Shown: positions 1 through 9,347, numbered from the stretch's first letter. The stretch is DNA of 64,000 bases from Microcoleus vaginatus PCC 9802 (GCA_022701275.1 CP031740.1:1747001-1811000); one strand, 5' to 3'. The notes: generated by a model from the letters alone, not told the origin. Translations and numbers: made by a program.

Positions 1-2
1 CG

Positions 3-1184
3 ATCGACTTCATCATCGACAAACTAGCAACAAAGAAATCCTCCCAACAACCGCCCGAACTCCGCACCATCTTACATTTAGGTTTATATCAACTCGAATA
101 TCTCAACCAGATTCCCCCCTCCGCCGCCGTCAACACCACCGTTCAACTAGCAAAAGAAAACGGATTTTCAGGACTCAGCAGTTTTGTCAACGGTTTGTTG
201 CGCCAATACATCCGTTTAACAGATAACGACTTAAACCCCTTAACCGTTACTAATTATAAATCAACCGTTGAACGCCTAGGAATTTTGCACAGCTTCCCCG
301 AATGGCTGGTGAAATTGTGGATCGAACAAATAGGCGAAACCGAAACCGAACAACTCTGTGAATGGTTCAACCAATCCCCCACAATTGACCTGAGAATCAA
401 TCCCTTAAAAAGCTCGATCGCCCAAATCGAAGCTGCCTTCAAAACCCACAACATCTCAACTAGCAGAATCCCCAACTTGCCACAAGCATTAAGACTAAAT
501 GGCAGCATTGGCGCCATCCAAAACCTCCCCGGATACAGCGAAGGTTGGTGGACAATCCAAGACAGCAGCGCTCAATTAGTCACCCATATACTAGGGGCGC
601 AGCCCGGGGAAACTATCATCGACGCCTGCGCCGCGCCGGGGGGAAAAACCACCCACAGCGCCGAGTTAATGCAGGATGAAGGCACAATTTATGCCTGCGA
701 CAAAACCGCCAGCAGACTCAAAAAACTTAAAGAAAATGCAGACAGACTCCAGATGAAATCCATTAAAATTCATACCGGAGACAGCCGCCATTTCCCAGAG
801 TTTGTTAACCTTGCAGACAGAGTTTTACTAGACGCACCTTGTTCTGGCCTCGGAACCCTCCACCGCCGCCCCGACGCCCGCTGGCGCCACACGCCCGAAA
901 ACATTCAACAACAATCTCAACTGCAATCGGAATTACTAGCAAATGCAGCGACATTTGTCAAGTCCGGCGGCGTATTAGTTTATGCAACTTGCACAATTCA
1001 TCCCTTGGAAAATGAAACAGTTATTCGATCGTTCTTAGACAGCAATCCTCACTGGCAAATAGAACCGCCAACAATTGATTTACCCGTACAGCCATCACCC
1101 GAAGGATGGGTGAAAGTGTGGCCGCACAGACATCACATGGACGGCTTTTTTATGGTGAGGCTAAAGCAATTGAAAAACGAGTAA
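3..1184 (+). CDS. rsmB: 16S rRNA (cytosine-C5)-methyltransferase RsmB, 5' truncated by window
   Basis: The reading frame is open from the window edge, so the start lies upstream. The first 65 codons encode the helical NusB-like RNA-binding domain (LRTILHLGLYQLEYL, then a conserved NGLLRQ). The rest is a Rossmann methyltransferase: the SAM-binding DACAAPGGKT, the DAPCSGLGTLHRRPDARWR segment and YATCTIHPLENE, which supply the two cysteines typical of RNA m5C methyltransferases. Family knowledge: it methylates C967 (E. coli numbering) of 16S rRNA in the cytoplasm. An internal TTG at 195 is not the true start, because the upstream codons are clearly part of the domain. The gene converges with the penicillin-binding protein gene 23 bp downstream. 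Confidence 0.95.
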   Translation: MDFIIDKLATKKSSQQPPELRTILHLGLYQLEYLNQIPPSAAVNTTVQLAKENGFSGLSSFVNGLLRQYIRLTDNDLNPLTVTNYKSTVERLGILHSFPEWLVKLWIEQIGETETEQLCEWFNQSPTIDLRINPLKSSIAQIEAAFKTHNISTSRIPNLPQALRLNGSIGAIQNLPGYSEGWWTIQDSSAQLVTHILGAQPGETIIDACAAPGGKTTHSAELMQDEGTIYACDKTASRLKKLKENADRLQMKSIKIHTGDSRHFPEFVNLADRVLLDAPCSGLGTLHRRPDARWRHTPENIQQQSQLQSELLANAATFVKSGGVLVYATCTIHPLENETVIRSFLDSNPHWQIEPPTIDLPVQPSPEGWVKVWPHRHHMDGFFMVRLKQLKNE

Positions 1185-1207
1185 AGTCCTTACTCCAAAC
1201 AGATAGT

Positions 1208-3814
1208 TTAATATCCCGGTTCTTGATAAGCAGGTTCTTCATAAGCAGGCTCTTGATAAGCAGGCTCTTGATAAGCAGGCTCTTGATAAGCAGGCTCTTG
1301 CGGTGGGTTATACTTCGGTTCAGGATTAGGATTGTAAGGTACGATCGCACCATCCTCATTCACAATCATCCCGCGAATAATCCTCTTAGGCTCCACCGGT
1401 TTGGGCTTAATACTGCGTTTGCGGCCCTCCAACTCCGGCAACTTCGGAAACTTCTCAACCGGCATTCCCTTAACAGCTTGACTCATAAAATCGCGCCAAT
1501 TATAGGCCGCCGTACCGCTAGTTCCCCAGGTGGGATAATTGTCATCATTCCCTAGCCAAACCCCAGTCACCACCTGTGGAATGTAACCAATAAACCACAA
1601 ATCCCTGACATTTTCCGAAGTACCAGTTTTGCCCGCTACAGCGCGATCGGACAAAGCCGCAGGCCCCCCCGTACCGTCTTGCACAACACCTTCCAACATC
1701 CAAGTAGTAATCGCAGCGCTATCCTTATCCAAAACCCGCTTCGGTTTAAAATTAGCCTGATAAATCACATCTCCCCGCTGATTAACCACCCGAGTAATTC
1801 CGTGGGCTTCAATAAAATTCCCTTGCGATGCTAATGTACCGTAAGCATTGGTTAACTCCAGCAAATTCACCTCCGAAGAACCCAAAGCCAGGGAATAAAT
1901 GGGACTCAATTTAGACTTAATTCCCATATCGTTGGCTAATTTTATCGTCGGTTCAAACCCTACATCCATCAACACCTTCACAGCTACGACATTCACCGAA
2001 CGCGTCAAAGCATCAGACATCGATCGCCAACCGCTAAATTTTTTGCCATAATTATTCGGTTGATAGCCGTCGATAATAATTGGTTCGTCTTCGTAACCGT
2101 CATAGGGAGAAAAACCAGCCGCCATCGCCGCGGCATAAACCAACCCTTTAAACGTCGATCCGGGCTGCCGCAAAGCCTGCGTAGCACGATTAAATTGACT
2201 TGCCTTAAAATCTCCCCCTCCTACCAGCGCCTTAACTGCCCCAGTCTTAGTGTCCATAGAAACTAAAGCGGCCTGTTCAAAACCCTGACGGCGGCCATCA
2301 ACTTCGATCGCATTTTTAACAACCTCTTCCGCTATTTTCTGCCACTTCAAATCCACCGTCGTCTCAACAGTCAAACCGCCAGCTTCCAAAGCATCCTGAG
2401 AAACATAGCGCGGCAATTCCTTCCGAATGTAACTAGCAAAATAAGGTGCGACTACTTTAAATCGCTTCGGCGCACTTGGTTTAACGGCGATAGGTTCCGC
2501 CATCGCCTCCTTCGCCTGAGCCTCTGTAATTACCTTTGCTTCCTGCATTTGTTGCAGCACAAGATTGCGGCGTTTCTTAGCAATATTCGGATTAACCAAA
2601 GGCGAATATTCGCTCGGGGCCGGCGGCAAACCCGCCAAAGTTGCCATCTCTGCCAAAGTTAATTTATCGACAGTTTTGCTAAAGAAAACCCAAGCCGCAT
2701 CTGCCACCCCGTAAGCATCCGAACCCAAATAAACCAGATTTAAATACCGTTCTAAAACTTGGTCTTTACTCAACTCTCGCTCTATTTTCTGAGCTAAAAG
2801 AGCTTCCCGGACTTTCCGCCTAATACTTCTTTCCTGATTAAGAAAAACAACGCGAGCCAATTGTTGCGTAATTGTACTGCCACCCTGCACTAAATCTCTT
2901 TCTATCAAATTAGAAACAATGGAGCGCACAATACCTTGATAATCCACCCCGCGATGTTTGTAAAAACGGCGGTCTTCTATGGCAATAAAAGCTTTAACCA
3001 ACAATTCGGGAATTTCTTTAAGTTTCAGTTTCTCTCTGGTTGCAGGCCCCGACTGCAACAAAATAGTATTATCTGCTGCCTTAATTGTCAGCGTTCCGTC
3101 GCGGTTAAAGGCTGACAAATCGTTAACATCCGGCAAACCTTTGTCTAAGGTGTACAAAATCCATAAACCGTAGATTAAAGCGCCCCCGCCTATACTAGCA
3201 ACACCTAAACTTATCCAAAATCTAGGGCGGCGGGAGATCCGTTTTTTAGTATTTTCCTGCGGTGCGCTATTTTCCTGCGGTGTGCTAATTTCCTGCGGTG
3301 CGCTAATTTCCTGTAGTTCCGTATGTCTCTGCAGTTCGGTGTTCTGCGATGCGCTCTTTTCCGGCAATTTGCTACTATCGGATTTTTGGGGTGATTTAGT
3401 TCCCCGCAAACTTAATCCCGGTCGCAGCAATTCTTTTCCCTTGCTTTGCAAGCTAGTAACTTGAGGTTCAATTTCCAACCAAGCGATTAAGCGCTTCAAC
3501 CCTTCCCAATCGCGCTTGACTATTGGATATCGAGCGTATTCTGGCTCTAAATATTCTGAATCTAAATATTCTGACTCTAAATATTCTGACTCTTCTAGAG
3601 GTGCAGCATCTTCTGATACCACATACTCCGCTCGCTCATCCCTTGTCCGTGTAGAAAATTCCGCCTCCGATTCCGGCGAGTTGAGCTTATTACCCTTCGC
3701 AGTCTTCGGCGGTTCTCGATCGGAATTACCGCTTATTGCGTTAGTGACTTTGCTCAATGTATCTTTGATATTTGAGAAAAATTCTGCCACGTTCAGACCT
3801 TCAAACCTCATCAA
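1208..3814 (-). CDS. Class A penicillin-binding protein (PBP1A family)
   Basis: Bifunctional peptidoglycan glycosyltransferase/transpeptidase of 868 residues. A cytoplasmic low-complexity tail (1-198) precedes one membrane anchor (199-222). The GT51 domain shows AIEDRRFYKHRG (278-289, catalytic Glu) and QGGSTITQQLA (310-320). The transpeptidase has STFK (553-556, nucleophile Ser), SVN (606-608) and KTGT (729-732), so both activities look intact. Two repeat tracts are unusual: an acidic SEYL/ESEYL tract at residues 75-93, and a C-terminal EPAYQ tract of about six units ending EPGY. Both come from 15-bp DNA repeats. The long N-terminal tail could bind divisome or elongasome partners (inference). 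It lies upstream of nothing on its own strand and converges with rsmB. Confidence 0.95.
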   Translation of the reverse strand: MMRFEGLNVAEFFSNIKDTLSKVTNAISGNSDREPPKTAKGNKLNSPESEAEFSTRTRDERAEYVVSEDAAPLEESEYLESEYLDSEYLEPEYARYPIVKRDWEGLKRLIAWLEIEPQVTSLQSKGKELLRPGLSLRGTKSPQKSDSSKLPEKSASQNTELQRHTELQEISAPQEISTPQENSAPQENTKKRISRRPRFWISLGVASIGGGALIYGLWILYTLDKGLPDVNDLSAFNRDGTLTIKAADNTILLQSGPATREKLKLKEIPELLVKAFIAIEDRRFYKHRGVDYQGIVRSIVSNLIERDLVQGGSTITQQLARVVFLNQERSIRRKVREALLAQKIERELSKDQVLERYLNLVYLGSDAYGVADAAWVFFSKTVDKLTLAEMATLAGLPPAPSEYSPLVNPNIAKKRRNLVLQQMQEAKVITEAQAKEAMAEPIAVKPSAPKRFKVVAPYFASYIRKELPRYVSQDALEAGGLTVETTVDLKWQKIAEEVVKNAIEVDGRRQGFEQAALVSMDTKTGAVKALVGGGDFKASQFNRATQALRQPGSTFKGLVYAAAMAAGFSPYDGYEDEPIIIDGYQPNNYGKKFSGWRSMSDALTRSVNVVAVKVLMDVGFEPTIKLANDMGIKSKLSPIYSLALGSSEVNLLELTNAYGTLASQGNFIEAHGITRVVNQRGDVIYQANFKPKRVLDKDSAAITTWMLEGVVQDGTGGPAALSDRAVAGKTGTSENVRDLWFIGYIPQVVTGVWLGNDDNYPTWGTSGTAAYNWRDFMSQAVKGMPVEKFPKLPELEGRKRSIKPKPVEPKRIIRGMIVNEDGAIVPYNPNPEPKYNPPQEPAYQEPAYQEPAYQEPAYEEPAYQEPGY
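1220..1305. repeat. 15-bp tandem repeat encoding EPAYQ
   Basis: About six copies of a 15-bp unit (plus strand: cttgataagcaggct and close variants) at the 3' end of the penicillin-binding protein gene. The unit length is a multiple of three, so copy-number change adds or removes EPAYQ pentapeptides without a frameshift. Confidence 0.9.
3536..3597. repeat. 15-bp tandem repeat encoding (E/D)SEYL
   Basis: About four copies of a 15-bp unit (plus strand: tctaaatattctgac with variants) near the 5' end of the same penicillin-binding protein gene. They encode the acidic (E/D)SEYL tract in the cytoplasmic tail. Confidence 0.85.
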
Positions 3815-4055
3815 GTCCGATTAAAAATTAAAAATTAAAAAAGCTAGCTTTCTTAAATTCTTAATTTTTAATTCGACATTTTTTCTTGAATAACACGCTG
3901 CCTTGAATTAGGTTTTTTGAATTAAAAATTTTTTAATTCACCACTCAAAATTCAAAACTTTTCTTAACGCTGCAGAGCTTGGTATTTTTTTGAGAAGTGA
4001 ATTAGATTTTTTGAATTCAAAATTTTTTAACTCAAACCTCAACTCAAAACTCTGC
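3815..4055. other. AT-rich intergenic region with imperfect duplicated segment
   Basis: Between chlG and the PBP gene, both on the minus strand. It starts with nearly three copies of the heptamer AAAAATT (about 3821-3842). Two imperfect copies of a segment about 100 bp apart follow: one begins gaattaggttttttgaatt near 3905, the other gaattagattttttgaatt near 4008. No gene seen. The A/T-rich context suits a PBP promoter, but no single promoter can be assigned. Confidence 0.5.
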
Positions 4056-5066
4056 TTAACTCGCATGACCCAGTGCCAAGGCTGCTACCAGCATACCCAA
4101 AACCAGGAAAGGCTGAGCACTTGCCTGATATTTAACATCATTTTCCAGGGGATTACGCAAAAAGTACATATCCTGAAAAGTAATTTGGGGAATTATCAGT
4201 AGCAGCAGAATGACAGCGTAAAGGTTTTGGTGGATGCTGATCAGGTAGCCTGCAATCCCAGCTTGAAAGATGTCAATCATCAACACGCAAATCCAAGCTG
4301 CTGTGCTGATGCCAAACATCACTGGCAAAGATTTTAACCCTAATTGCCGATCGCCTTCGACACTTTTGAAATCATTGACGATCGCAATTCCCAGCCCTGC
4401 CAAACTGTAAAACAGGGTCAAAATCATAATCGTGGGATCTAGTGTACCAAACAAAGCTTGACCCGCCCACCAAGGCAGGGCAATGTAACTAGCACCCAGG
4501 GCATAATTTCCCAACCAGCCATTCTGCTTGAGTTTCAGCGGGGGCGCAGAGTAGATATAAGCTAGAAACGCGCCGCCGAGAGTCAAAACAGTCATTATCG
4601 GGAATTCATGACCCGCCCACAAGTCTAGAGCATAAGCCACCCCAATCCCAGCGGCTAATAATACCAAAATTTGCGTTACTACTTGGGGAATCGAGATGAT
4701 ACCGGAGGGAATTGGACGGTAGGGCTCGTTAATGGCGTCGATGTCGCGATCGTAAAAATCGTTCAAAGTTTGAGTGTACCCGGCCAGCAGCGGCCCTGAC
4801 ATCAACATACAAGCTGCTGCGATCAAGAAATTTTCTAGGTTCCAAACATAGTTTCCAGAAGAGGCAGCCCCGCACACCACGCCCCAAATTAAGGGAATCC
4901 AGGTAATCGGTTTCATCAATTGCAAGCGAATCTTCCAGATAGAAGTTTCCCCGCTAGCGGCCCCTTTCATGCCCAACAGTTGCCTAGTTTTGGCACTGCG
5001 GTTTTCGGTAGCAGCACTTTCCGGTGCAGCTTCTGGGGAGATTTGGGATGGAGGAGAGTCAGACAT
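4056..5066 (-). CDS. chlG: Chlorophyll a synthase ChlG
   Basis: UbiA-type prenyltransferase of 336 residues that esterifies chlorophyllide a with phytyl or geranylgeranyl diphosphate, the last step of chlorophyll synthesis, in the thylakoid/plasma membrane. The diagnostic first Asp-rich motif NDFYDRDIDAINEPYRPIP (102-120) binds the diphosphate. About eight to nine membrane helices follow, and a second Asp-rich segment, NDFKSVEGDRQLG, lies near residue 235. The Ser/Ala-rich N-terminus of about 40 residues is cytosolic and usual in cyanobacterial ChlG. The start ATG at 5066 gives the expected length. It lies upstream of the PBP gene on the same strand, 241 bp away. Confidence 0.97.
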   Translation of the reverse strand: MSDSPPSQISPEAAPESAATENRSAKTRQLLGMKGAASGETSIWKIRLQLMKPITWIPLIWGVVCGAASSGNYVWNLENFLIAAACMLMSGPLLAGYTQTLNDFYDRDIDAINEPYRPIPSGIISIPQVVTQILVLLAAGIGVAYALDLWAGHEFPIMTVLTLGGAFLAYIYSAPPLKLKQNGWLGNYALGASYIALPWWAGQALFGTLDPTIMILTLFYSLAGLGIAIVNDFKSVEGDRQLGLKSLPVMFGISTAAWICVLMIDIFQAGIAGYLISIHQNLYAVILLLLIIPQITFQDMYFLRNPLENDVKYQASAQPFLVLGMLVAALALGHAS

Positions 5067-5714
5067 AATTTGATGTTAGCGGTACTGCTACTATTGTGTC
5101 GTTTTGCATTTCAATAATAATTCAGATAGCTTACCACTGATATTTAAGGTAAATTCTTGAAAACGTACCCTGGCTTGGAGTTGATGCTAGGGAAAAGTAG
5201 GAGTTTCACAATATACTGAAATATCATTTTTTTGTGTAAATGTCAAGAGGATAAATACTTTTCTTGTAATTTCGCTGAGCCCGCCTTCTGGGGGAGATTT
5301 TTGCCAGCCGGTGCATTGAATGTCAATTACCAGCAGGCGATCGAGTTTTTTGCCATGCTACCCTTGACTCATCTCATCTGGCAGAAAATCAATCGATTTT
5401 CGATTTTCGATTTTCGATTTTCGATTTTCGATTTTCGATTAAAGAGATGCTACCACTTCTTTGATCCGGTTGAAATTGCCACTTAAGCAAGTCCAGGAGA
5501 ATTACCACCAAATTACTTTCTCAACTCCGGTGTTACCTTCGCCCCATGTCTTCTATTTCTGCAATCAGATTTTCCCAGTGGATGTTTGAATAGTCGCGAC
5601 CCCGCAACTTTTCCACAGTGGTTTGACTTCATCTCAGGTAATCTGTATTATACAATTTTTGTCTGTCAACTTCTAATTTTGTTTTCATAAGCTGTGCGTG
5701 CTAACAACTGCAAC
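5067..5714. other. 648-bp intergenic region upstream of chlG
   Basis: No convincing gene. It holds the CGATTTT heptamer array (5394-5440) and the chlG promoter region. Plus-strand reading frames here run straight through the heptamer array and lack family resemblance. Confidence 0.5.
5394..5440. repeat. Heptamer tandem repeat (CGATTTT)6.7
   Basis: Six full and one partial uninterrupted copies of CGATTTT. One of at least twelve heptamer arrays in this window, resembling the STRR repeats known from filamentous cyanobacteria. Confidence 0.95.
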
Positions 5715-6452
5715 TTAACAAATATGGCGGTATGAATCAAAAGGCAGTCCCGTCCGCCGCTTGACTTCTACAACTGATTTGTAAGCGCCTTTTCTCTGCC
5801 TTTCTCTAACTATTTTTTCCGCCACAATCCGATCTAAACCGTTGGCGATCAACTCTTCCGGCGAAAGAATGTTTAACCGTTTCCAAGTAAACTGCAATTC
5901 TTTTTGATAATTGTAGCTGAAGCAAATCATCGGGGCGATGCGTCTGACGTGGCTTTCGGGAACTCCGGCTATTTCTGATAACTCTTCGGCGTGGGTAAAA
6001 ATGTAGCCTTCGTTTTGCAAAGATTCAATATCGTTGGCGTAGACGATCGGCAAACCCAAGATTCTGACCATATCGTCTTTGGTACACTCGTTAATATCTA
6101 TTTTGCCGCGCACGTTTGCCAGTTCTTCGGCATTCGTCGCAGTTGCAGGAACCAGTATACCTCTGGGTGCGGTTTTGATGAGATAACGCTTTTTCAAACT
6201 AAAAGCAGTAACAATTTGAGCAATCCACACGATCGTACCCAAATTAGTTGAAGAAGATACCGCTAGTGCTGCTAAAGTAATTACAACACCCCATCCCATC
6301 CAACTACGAATATTTGACTTTTGGCCTGCATAGGCGATCGCCAATCCGCCGAAGTAGGGAATAAAAGCATACCACACCCAGTTGGGAGTTTGACGCAGCC
6401 AGTATAAATCTTGAGACACTTTAATTTTATCCTTAAATAGTTGTGTTCTCAC
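5715..6452 (-). CDS. Membrane protein with helix-hairpin-helix (ComEA-like) domain
   Basis: 245 residues. The first ~90 contain two to three hydrophobic stretches (WYAFIPYFGGLAIAYAG; WMGWGVVITLAALAV; LGTIVWIAQIVTAFSL), so it is membrane-bound. The C-terminal 140 residues are soluble, with ComEA/helix-hairpin-helix-like segments: KIDINECTKDDMVRILGLP near 115-133 and IVAEKIVRERQRKGAY near the C-terminus. Helix-hairpin-helix motifs usually bind DNA non-specifically, but in membrane proteins they can also serve as protein interaction modules. Function unknown. It precedes chlG by about 650 bp on the same strand, with no sign of cotranscription. Confidence 0.7.
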   Translation of the reverse strand: MRTQLFKDKIKVSQDLYWLRQTPNWVWYAFIPYFGGLAIAYAGQKSNIRSWMGWGVVITLAALAVSSSTNLGTIVWIAQIVTAFSLKKRYLIKTAPRGILVPATATNAEELANVRGKIDINECTKDDMVRILGLPIVYANDIESLQNEGYIFTHAEELSEIAGVPESHVRRIAPMICFSYNYQKELQFTWKRLNILSPEELIANGLDRIVAEKIVRERQRKGAYKSVVEVKRRTGLPFDSYRHIC

Positions 6453-6510
6453 ACTTTCTTATGTCACTCCCACTTTTTTAATAGTGGGCTTTCTTCTTCC
6501 TTCTTCCTGA

Positions 6511-6556
6511 CATCCGTTACATCCGTTACATAATCCGTTGCCGAACTTCCTTCTTA
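6511..6556. repeat. Dispersed intergenic repeat, copy 1
   Basis: A segment beginning catccgttacatccgttaca and ending ccgaacttccttctt. It recurs with a few changes at 11202-11246. Both copies adjoin a pyrimidine tract of TTCTTCC heptamers, so the shared unit may be longer. Confidence 0.75.
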
Positions 6557-6557
6557 A

Positions 6558-6905
6558 TTACAATTCTCGCAGCAATTTTTGGCGTTTTTCTTCATATTCT
6601 TCGGCCGTAATTGCGCCCATATCGTAAAGTTTTTTCAATTCGCCGATCGCCCCAGTAACATCTTTTGCCGCTCTGAGGGCATACCCAGACGGCAACGTGC
6701 CACCATTGTACTGTACCTGAAAAGCTTGTTCCGACATCAGCAGCAGGCCGATAAAATCGAAAAATGCGATCACTGACGGAATTAATGTCCAAGAAAATAG
6801 CAAGTATAATACCCCTGCTAAGTTATTGCCCAAATAAAATTTGTGAACTCCGAAACCTCCAACAAAGAAAGCTAACACAACTGCTACGCTTTTATCTTTT
6901 ACCAT
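6558..6905 (-). CDS. TM2 domain protein with C-terminal SHOCT-like motif
   Basis: 115 residues. The N-terminus is a TM2 domain: VAVVLAFFVGGFGVHKFYLG, a polar turn, then the second helix VLYLLFSWTLIPSVIAFFDF. The C-terminus ELKKLYDMGAITAEEYEEKR is a SHOCT-like short helical pair, often found at the ends of bacterial membrane proteins and thought to mediate oligomerisation. An SD-like GGGGAAAG lies a few bases before the ATG. Small inner-membrane protein of unknown function. It sits between two other small membrane-protein genes on the same strand. Confidence 0.85.
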   Translation of the reverse strand: MVKDKSVAVVLAFFVGGFGVHKFYLGNNLAGVLYLLFSWTLIPSVIAFFDFIGLLLMSEQAFQVQYNGGTLPSGYALRAAKDVTGAIGELKKLYDMGAITAEEYEEKRQKLLREL

Positions 6906-6999
6906 TTTTACTTTCCCCAGTTTTTTATTTTAACTTCCGCGATCGAATTTGAAGGCGGGACATTGAACGATCAACCTAAGTAATCTTACTAATTTTTAC

Positions 7000-7212
7000 T
7001 CATTTATTTGGGTTTTTGCGAAACTTAGACATCGCAAAATACAGCAGAACTATACCGACTTGAGCTTGTAGAATCACCAAGTAGCCTCTCAAGAAATAAT
7101 TGAGTTCGCTGCCTGAATTGAGAGAAAATATTAAAATGCCCAGGGCTGCGTAGGGTGCGAAACGTATCCAAATCGGCGTTCCCTCTAAGTTGCGGCTGTT
7201 CAAATTACTCAT
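7000..7212 (-). CDS. Small hypothetical membrane protein
   Basis: Chosen start ATG at 7212 gives about 70 residues beginning MSNLNSRNLEG. A frame-consistent ATG 15 bp upstream (7227) is less likely, because the SD-like AGGATGAGG lies about 9-10 bases before the inner ATG and overlaps the outer one. One or two hydrophobic segments are visible (WIRFAPYAALGILIFSL; YLVILQAQVGIVLLYFAMSK), with a basic C-terminus, KFRKNPNK. No family recognised. It resembles small cyanobacterial membrane proteins with no assigned role. Confidence 0.55.
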   Translation of the reverse strand: MSNLNSRNLEGTPIWIRFAPYAALGILIFSLNSGSELNYFLRGYLVILQAQVGIVLLYFAMSKFRKNPNK

Positions 7213-7227
7213 GGGTTTAAGCCTCAT

Positions 7228-7564
7228 CCTAAATTAAAATTTAGCTATAAATTAGCCGGATTGTCAACTTCCGTTTGGTGCGACCGCCCGGGTCAGTCTC
7301 TCAATCATCAGCCGACAAGATATTACTTCCATGTTAAACCCTGTTTTTCCGCTCAAGTAAGGAACCGGGGCGGGTCGATCTGGATCTGTGGCTGATATTA
7401 CCGATTAGGGTGAACCCGCCCCTAATAAAATTCCGGTTATTTTACCGGACTAGATATCAGGGGCGCACCGAGCAGGCTACTGCTATTTATGGTAAGAGTC
7501 GATCGCCCTGACGATCGCTCTCAAAAAAACTCGGTTAATTCACAATTATTAACAACCGCCCGAA
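7228..7564. other. Intergenic region with two inverted repeats
   Basis: No gene seen. A 9-bp inverted repeat, GGGGCGGGT (7367-7375) and ACCCGCCCC (7414-7422), encloses 38 bp. A small hairpin CCGGT/ACCGG follows at 7433-7448. These lie downstream of the CPBP protease gene on its strand and resemble dispersed palindromic repeats more than an intrinsic terminator, as no T-run follows. Confidence 0.5.
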
Positions 7565-9157
7565 TTAACTCGCGCCGCCGCCCAAAAGAAACAGACTCAG
7601 GAGAGTACCGCTGTTCCAAAGACTGTGGAGAAGCATAGGAGCAAGGAGATTGCGCGATCGCGTGTACACAAACCCCAAAACCGCACCCAAAGTCGCCAAA
7701 GGCAGAATCTCAGAGACACTCAAGTGAGCCACCGCAAACAAGAAAGCAGAAGCAGCGATCGCCCCCCAAACAGGCAAATAGCGAGTCAGAGAAGGCAGCA
7801 GAAAGCCTCGAAACACGATTTCCTCAAAAACCGGAGCGGCGATCGCAGCAGTGCCGAAAAACACCGCCAAAGCCACGTTGTCCCTACCTTCGAGAACGAT
7901 CGGCAAAATCGGATTACTGCCACCTTGTCCCTGCCAAAATTGCTGATTAATCAGCGACACCAAAACTACCAAAGGCAAAGCAACAAAATAGCCGCCAAAA
8001 CCCCACAAAAACCAACTTCCTCGCCAATTAATCCGAAACCAACCTTCAGGCAAAGGCAAAAAAGACTTGACCGAAAAATACAGTACCGAAAGCCCCCCAG
8101 CCGACAGCAACAAATAAGTAGCAAAGATATAAAAAGCCTTGTCGCGCGGGTCAAAAGTAGCTGGGTTGAGTTTTAAAACAGCCAGAGAAACAGGCAGCAA
8201 CAAATAGGGAATCAAGATTTGCCCGACAAAGAAAAAGCCGACCACAAGCACCTGCCAAACAATCTCACCATCCCAAGGCACATCCCAAGTCAAGCTCGCA
8301 TTTCGCGCCAACAGCGGCCCCGAATCTGCTTTCTCTAACGGCTTCCGCTGCAACAGCCACTGCACAGTCAAACCAACCAGCAAAACCGTGCCAATACAAA
8401 GTGCGATCGCCGGAACGCCAACGACAATTGCCAACTTTTCTACAGCTTGCTCAGCCGTTGCTTGCTCGGCTGCTTGCAGCGCCACCAGCTCTTTAGAACG
8501 TTCTTGCAGCTTGTAAAGTTGACCTAGAGCGCGATAGCGAAACCAGCCCTCCAAAGACTTTTGAATGCTCGGCTCGGCATCGGGCAGCAGTTGAGCCGGA
8601 TTGCTCCAAATTCCCGTTAAAACTTTAGCAGTTACCACCGAAGAGTCGTAATCTATTTGAGTTTTGTAGCGCTCAACTAAATTTGTCCAAGTTTGGAGCG
8701 CCGCCTCAGTTTTGCCACTGCTTGCCTGCAAAATTCCCAATCGCAAGTCAAGTTCGTTTAGCAGGGCTGACTGTTGCTCTATTGACTCTAACGCCGCCTT
8801 ATTTTGAGCAAAATTCAGAGTATTATCATCAGACTTAGAGGCGATAGCCAACTGAATTTCTTTAACTTGTGCTTGAGTTGTTTCGAGAGTTTTGCGAGTC
8901 GAGTCTCGCGCTTCTTGATATTGTGTCAAAGCCGTATTTAAAGGATCTGCACCGACAATATTGTTGCGCGCCGAACTTAAATTAGCACTCTGATTATTTT
9001 CTCCTTGCCACTCCGAGGCGTGCAGCAGCAAATTTGTCTGGTAGAGTTCCAGCCGGCTTTGAATTTGCGGCTGATTCCAACTAGCAAGTAAAGATAAACC
9101 GACCATGGCGATCGCGATCGCCGTTAAAATACCTAAAATAACCCGCTTCAGTGTCAT
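7565..9157 (-). CDS. CPBP (CAAX/Abi) family intramembrane metalloprotease with coiled-coil N-terminal region
   Basis: 530 residues. One N-terminal membrane helix (8-26) is followed by a soluble helical region of about 200 residues (QARDSTRKTLETTQAQVKEI), then a second helix near 240 and a multi-helix membrane core. The core carries the CPBP motifs: FEEIVFRG (EExxxR), FAVAHL (His) and LLHSLWN (HxxxN). The catalytic set is complete, so it should be an active membrane peptidase. Relatives act in prenyl-protein processing, bacteriocin self-immunity or protein quality control. The substrate here is unknown. The long soluble N-terminal extension is beyond the minimal family core. It ends close to palindromic repeats. 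Confidence 0.88.
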   Translation of the reverse strand: MTLKRVILGILTAIAIAMVGLSLLASWNQPQIQSRLELYQTNLLLHASEWQGENNQSANLSSARNNIVGADPLNTALTQYQEARDSTRKTLETTQAQVKEIQLAIASKSDDNTLNFAQNKAALESIEQQSALLNELDLRLGILQASSGKTEAALQTWTNLVERYKTQIDYDSSVVTAKVLTGIWSNPAQLLPDAEPSIQKSLEGWFRYRALGQLYKLQERSKELVALQAAEQATAEQAVEKLAIVVGVPAIALCIGTVLLVGLTVQWLLQRKPLEKADSGPLLARNASLTWDVPWDGEIVWQVLVVGFFFVGQILIPYLLLPVSLAVLKLNPATFDPRDKAFYIFATYLLLSAGGLSVLYFSVKSFLPLPEGWFRINWRGSWFLWGFGGYFVALPLVVLVSLINQQFWQGQGGSNPILPIVLEGRDNVALAVFFGTAAIAAPVFEEIVFRGFLLPSLTRYLPVWGAIAASAFLFAVAHLSVSEILPLATLGAVLGFVYTRSRNLLAPMLLHSLWNSGTLLSLFLLGGGAS

Positions 9158-9347
9158 TCCTGCTTTTCCGTCCCGCGCGAATCCGTGGCTAAATCTTTTC
9201 CGTCTTTAATCATAGGTCGTTGCAGACGAGAGTATCCCGACAACTGGTAAAATTTCACTGGCTCATCTTTTTGACTCTCCTCAACAAGACTTACGCCACA
9301 AATCCTCGCTCCGCCATGTATGCGTAAGGTTCACACCTTAGCCCAAC

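Noticed and set aside
1106-1555. Plus-strand frame encoding repeated RLLIS
   Set aside because: It is the antisense reading of the EPAYQ repeat tract and the rsmB end, not a gene.
5394-5440. CRISPR array (heptamer repeats)
   Set aside because: Units are contiguous 7-mers without spacers and no cas genes are present.
5232-5486. 84-codon plus-strand frame upstream of chlG
   Set aside because: It runs through the CGATTTT heptamer array (encoding FDFRFSIFDFR), has no family resemblance and lies in chlG's promoter region.
6511-6540. RpaB/HLR1-type promoter site (two GTTACA copies)
   Set aside because: The GTTACA units are 9 bp apart, whereas HLR1 uses a 10-bp period, and the site is a dispersed repeat with a second copy at 11202.
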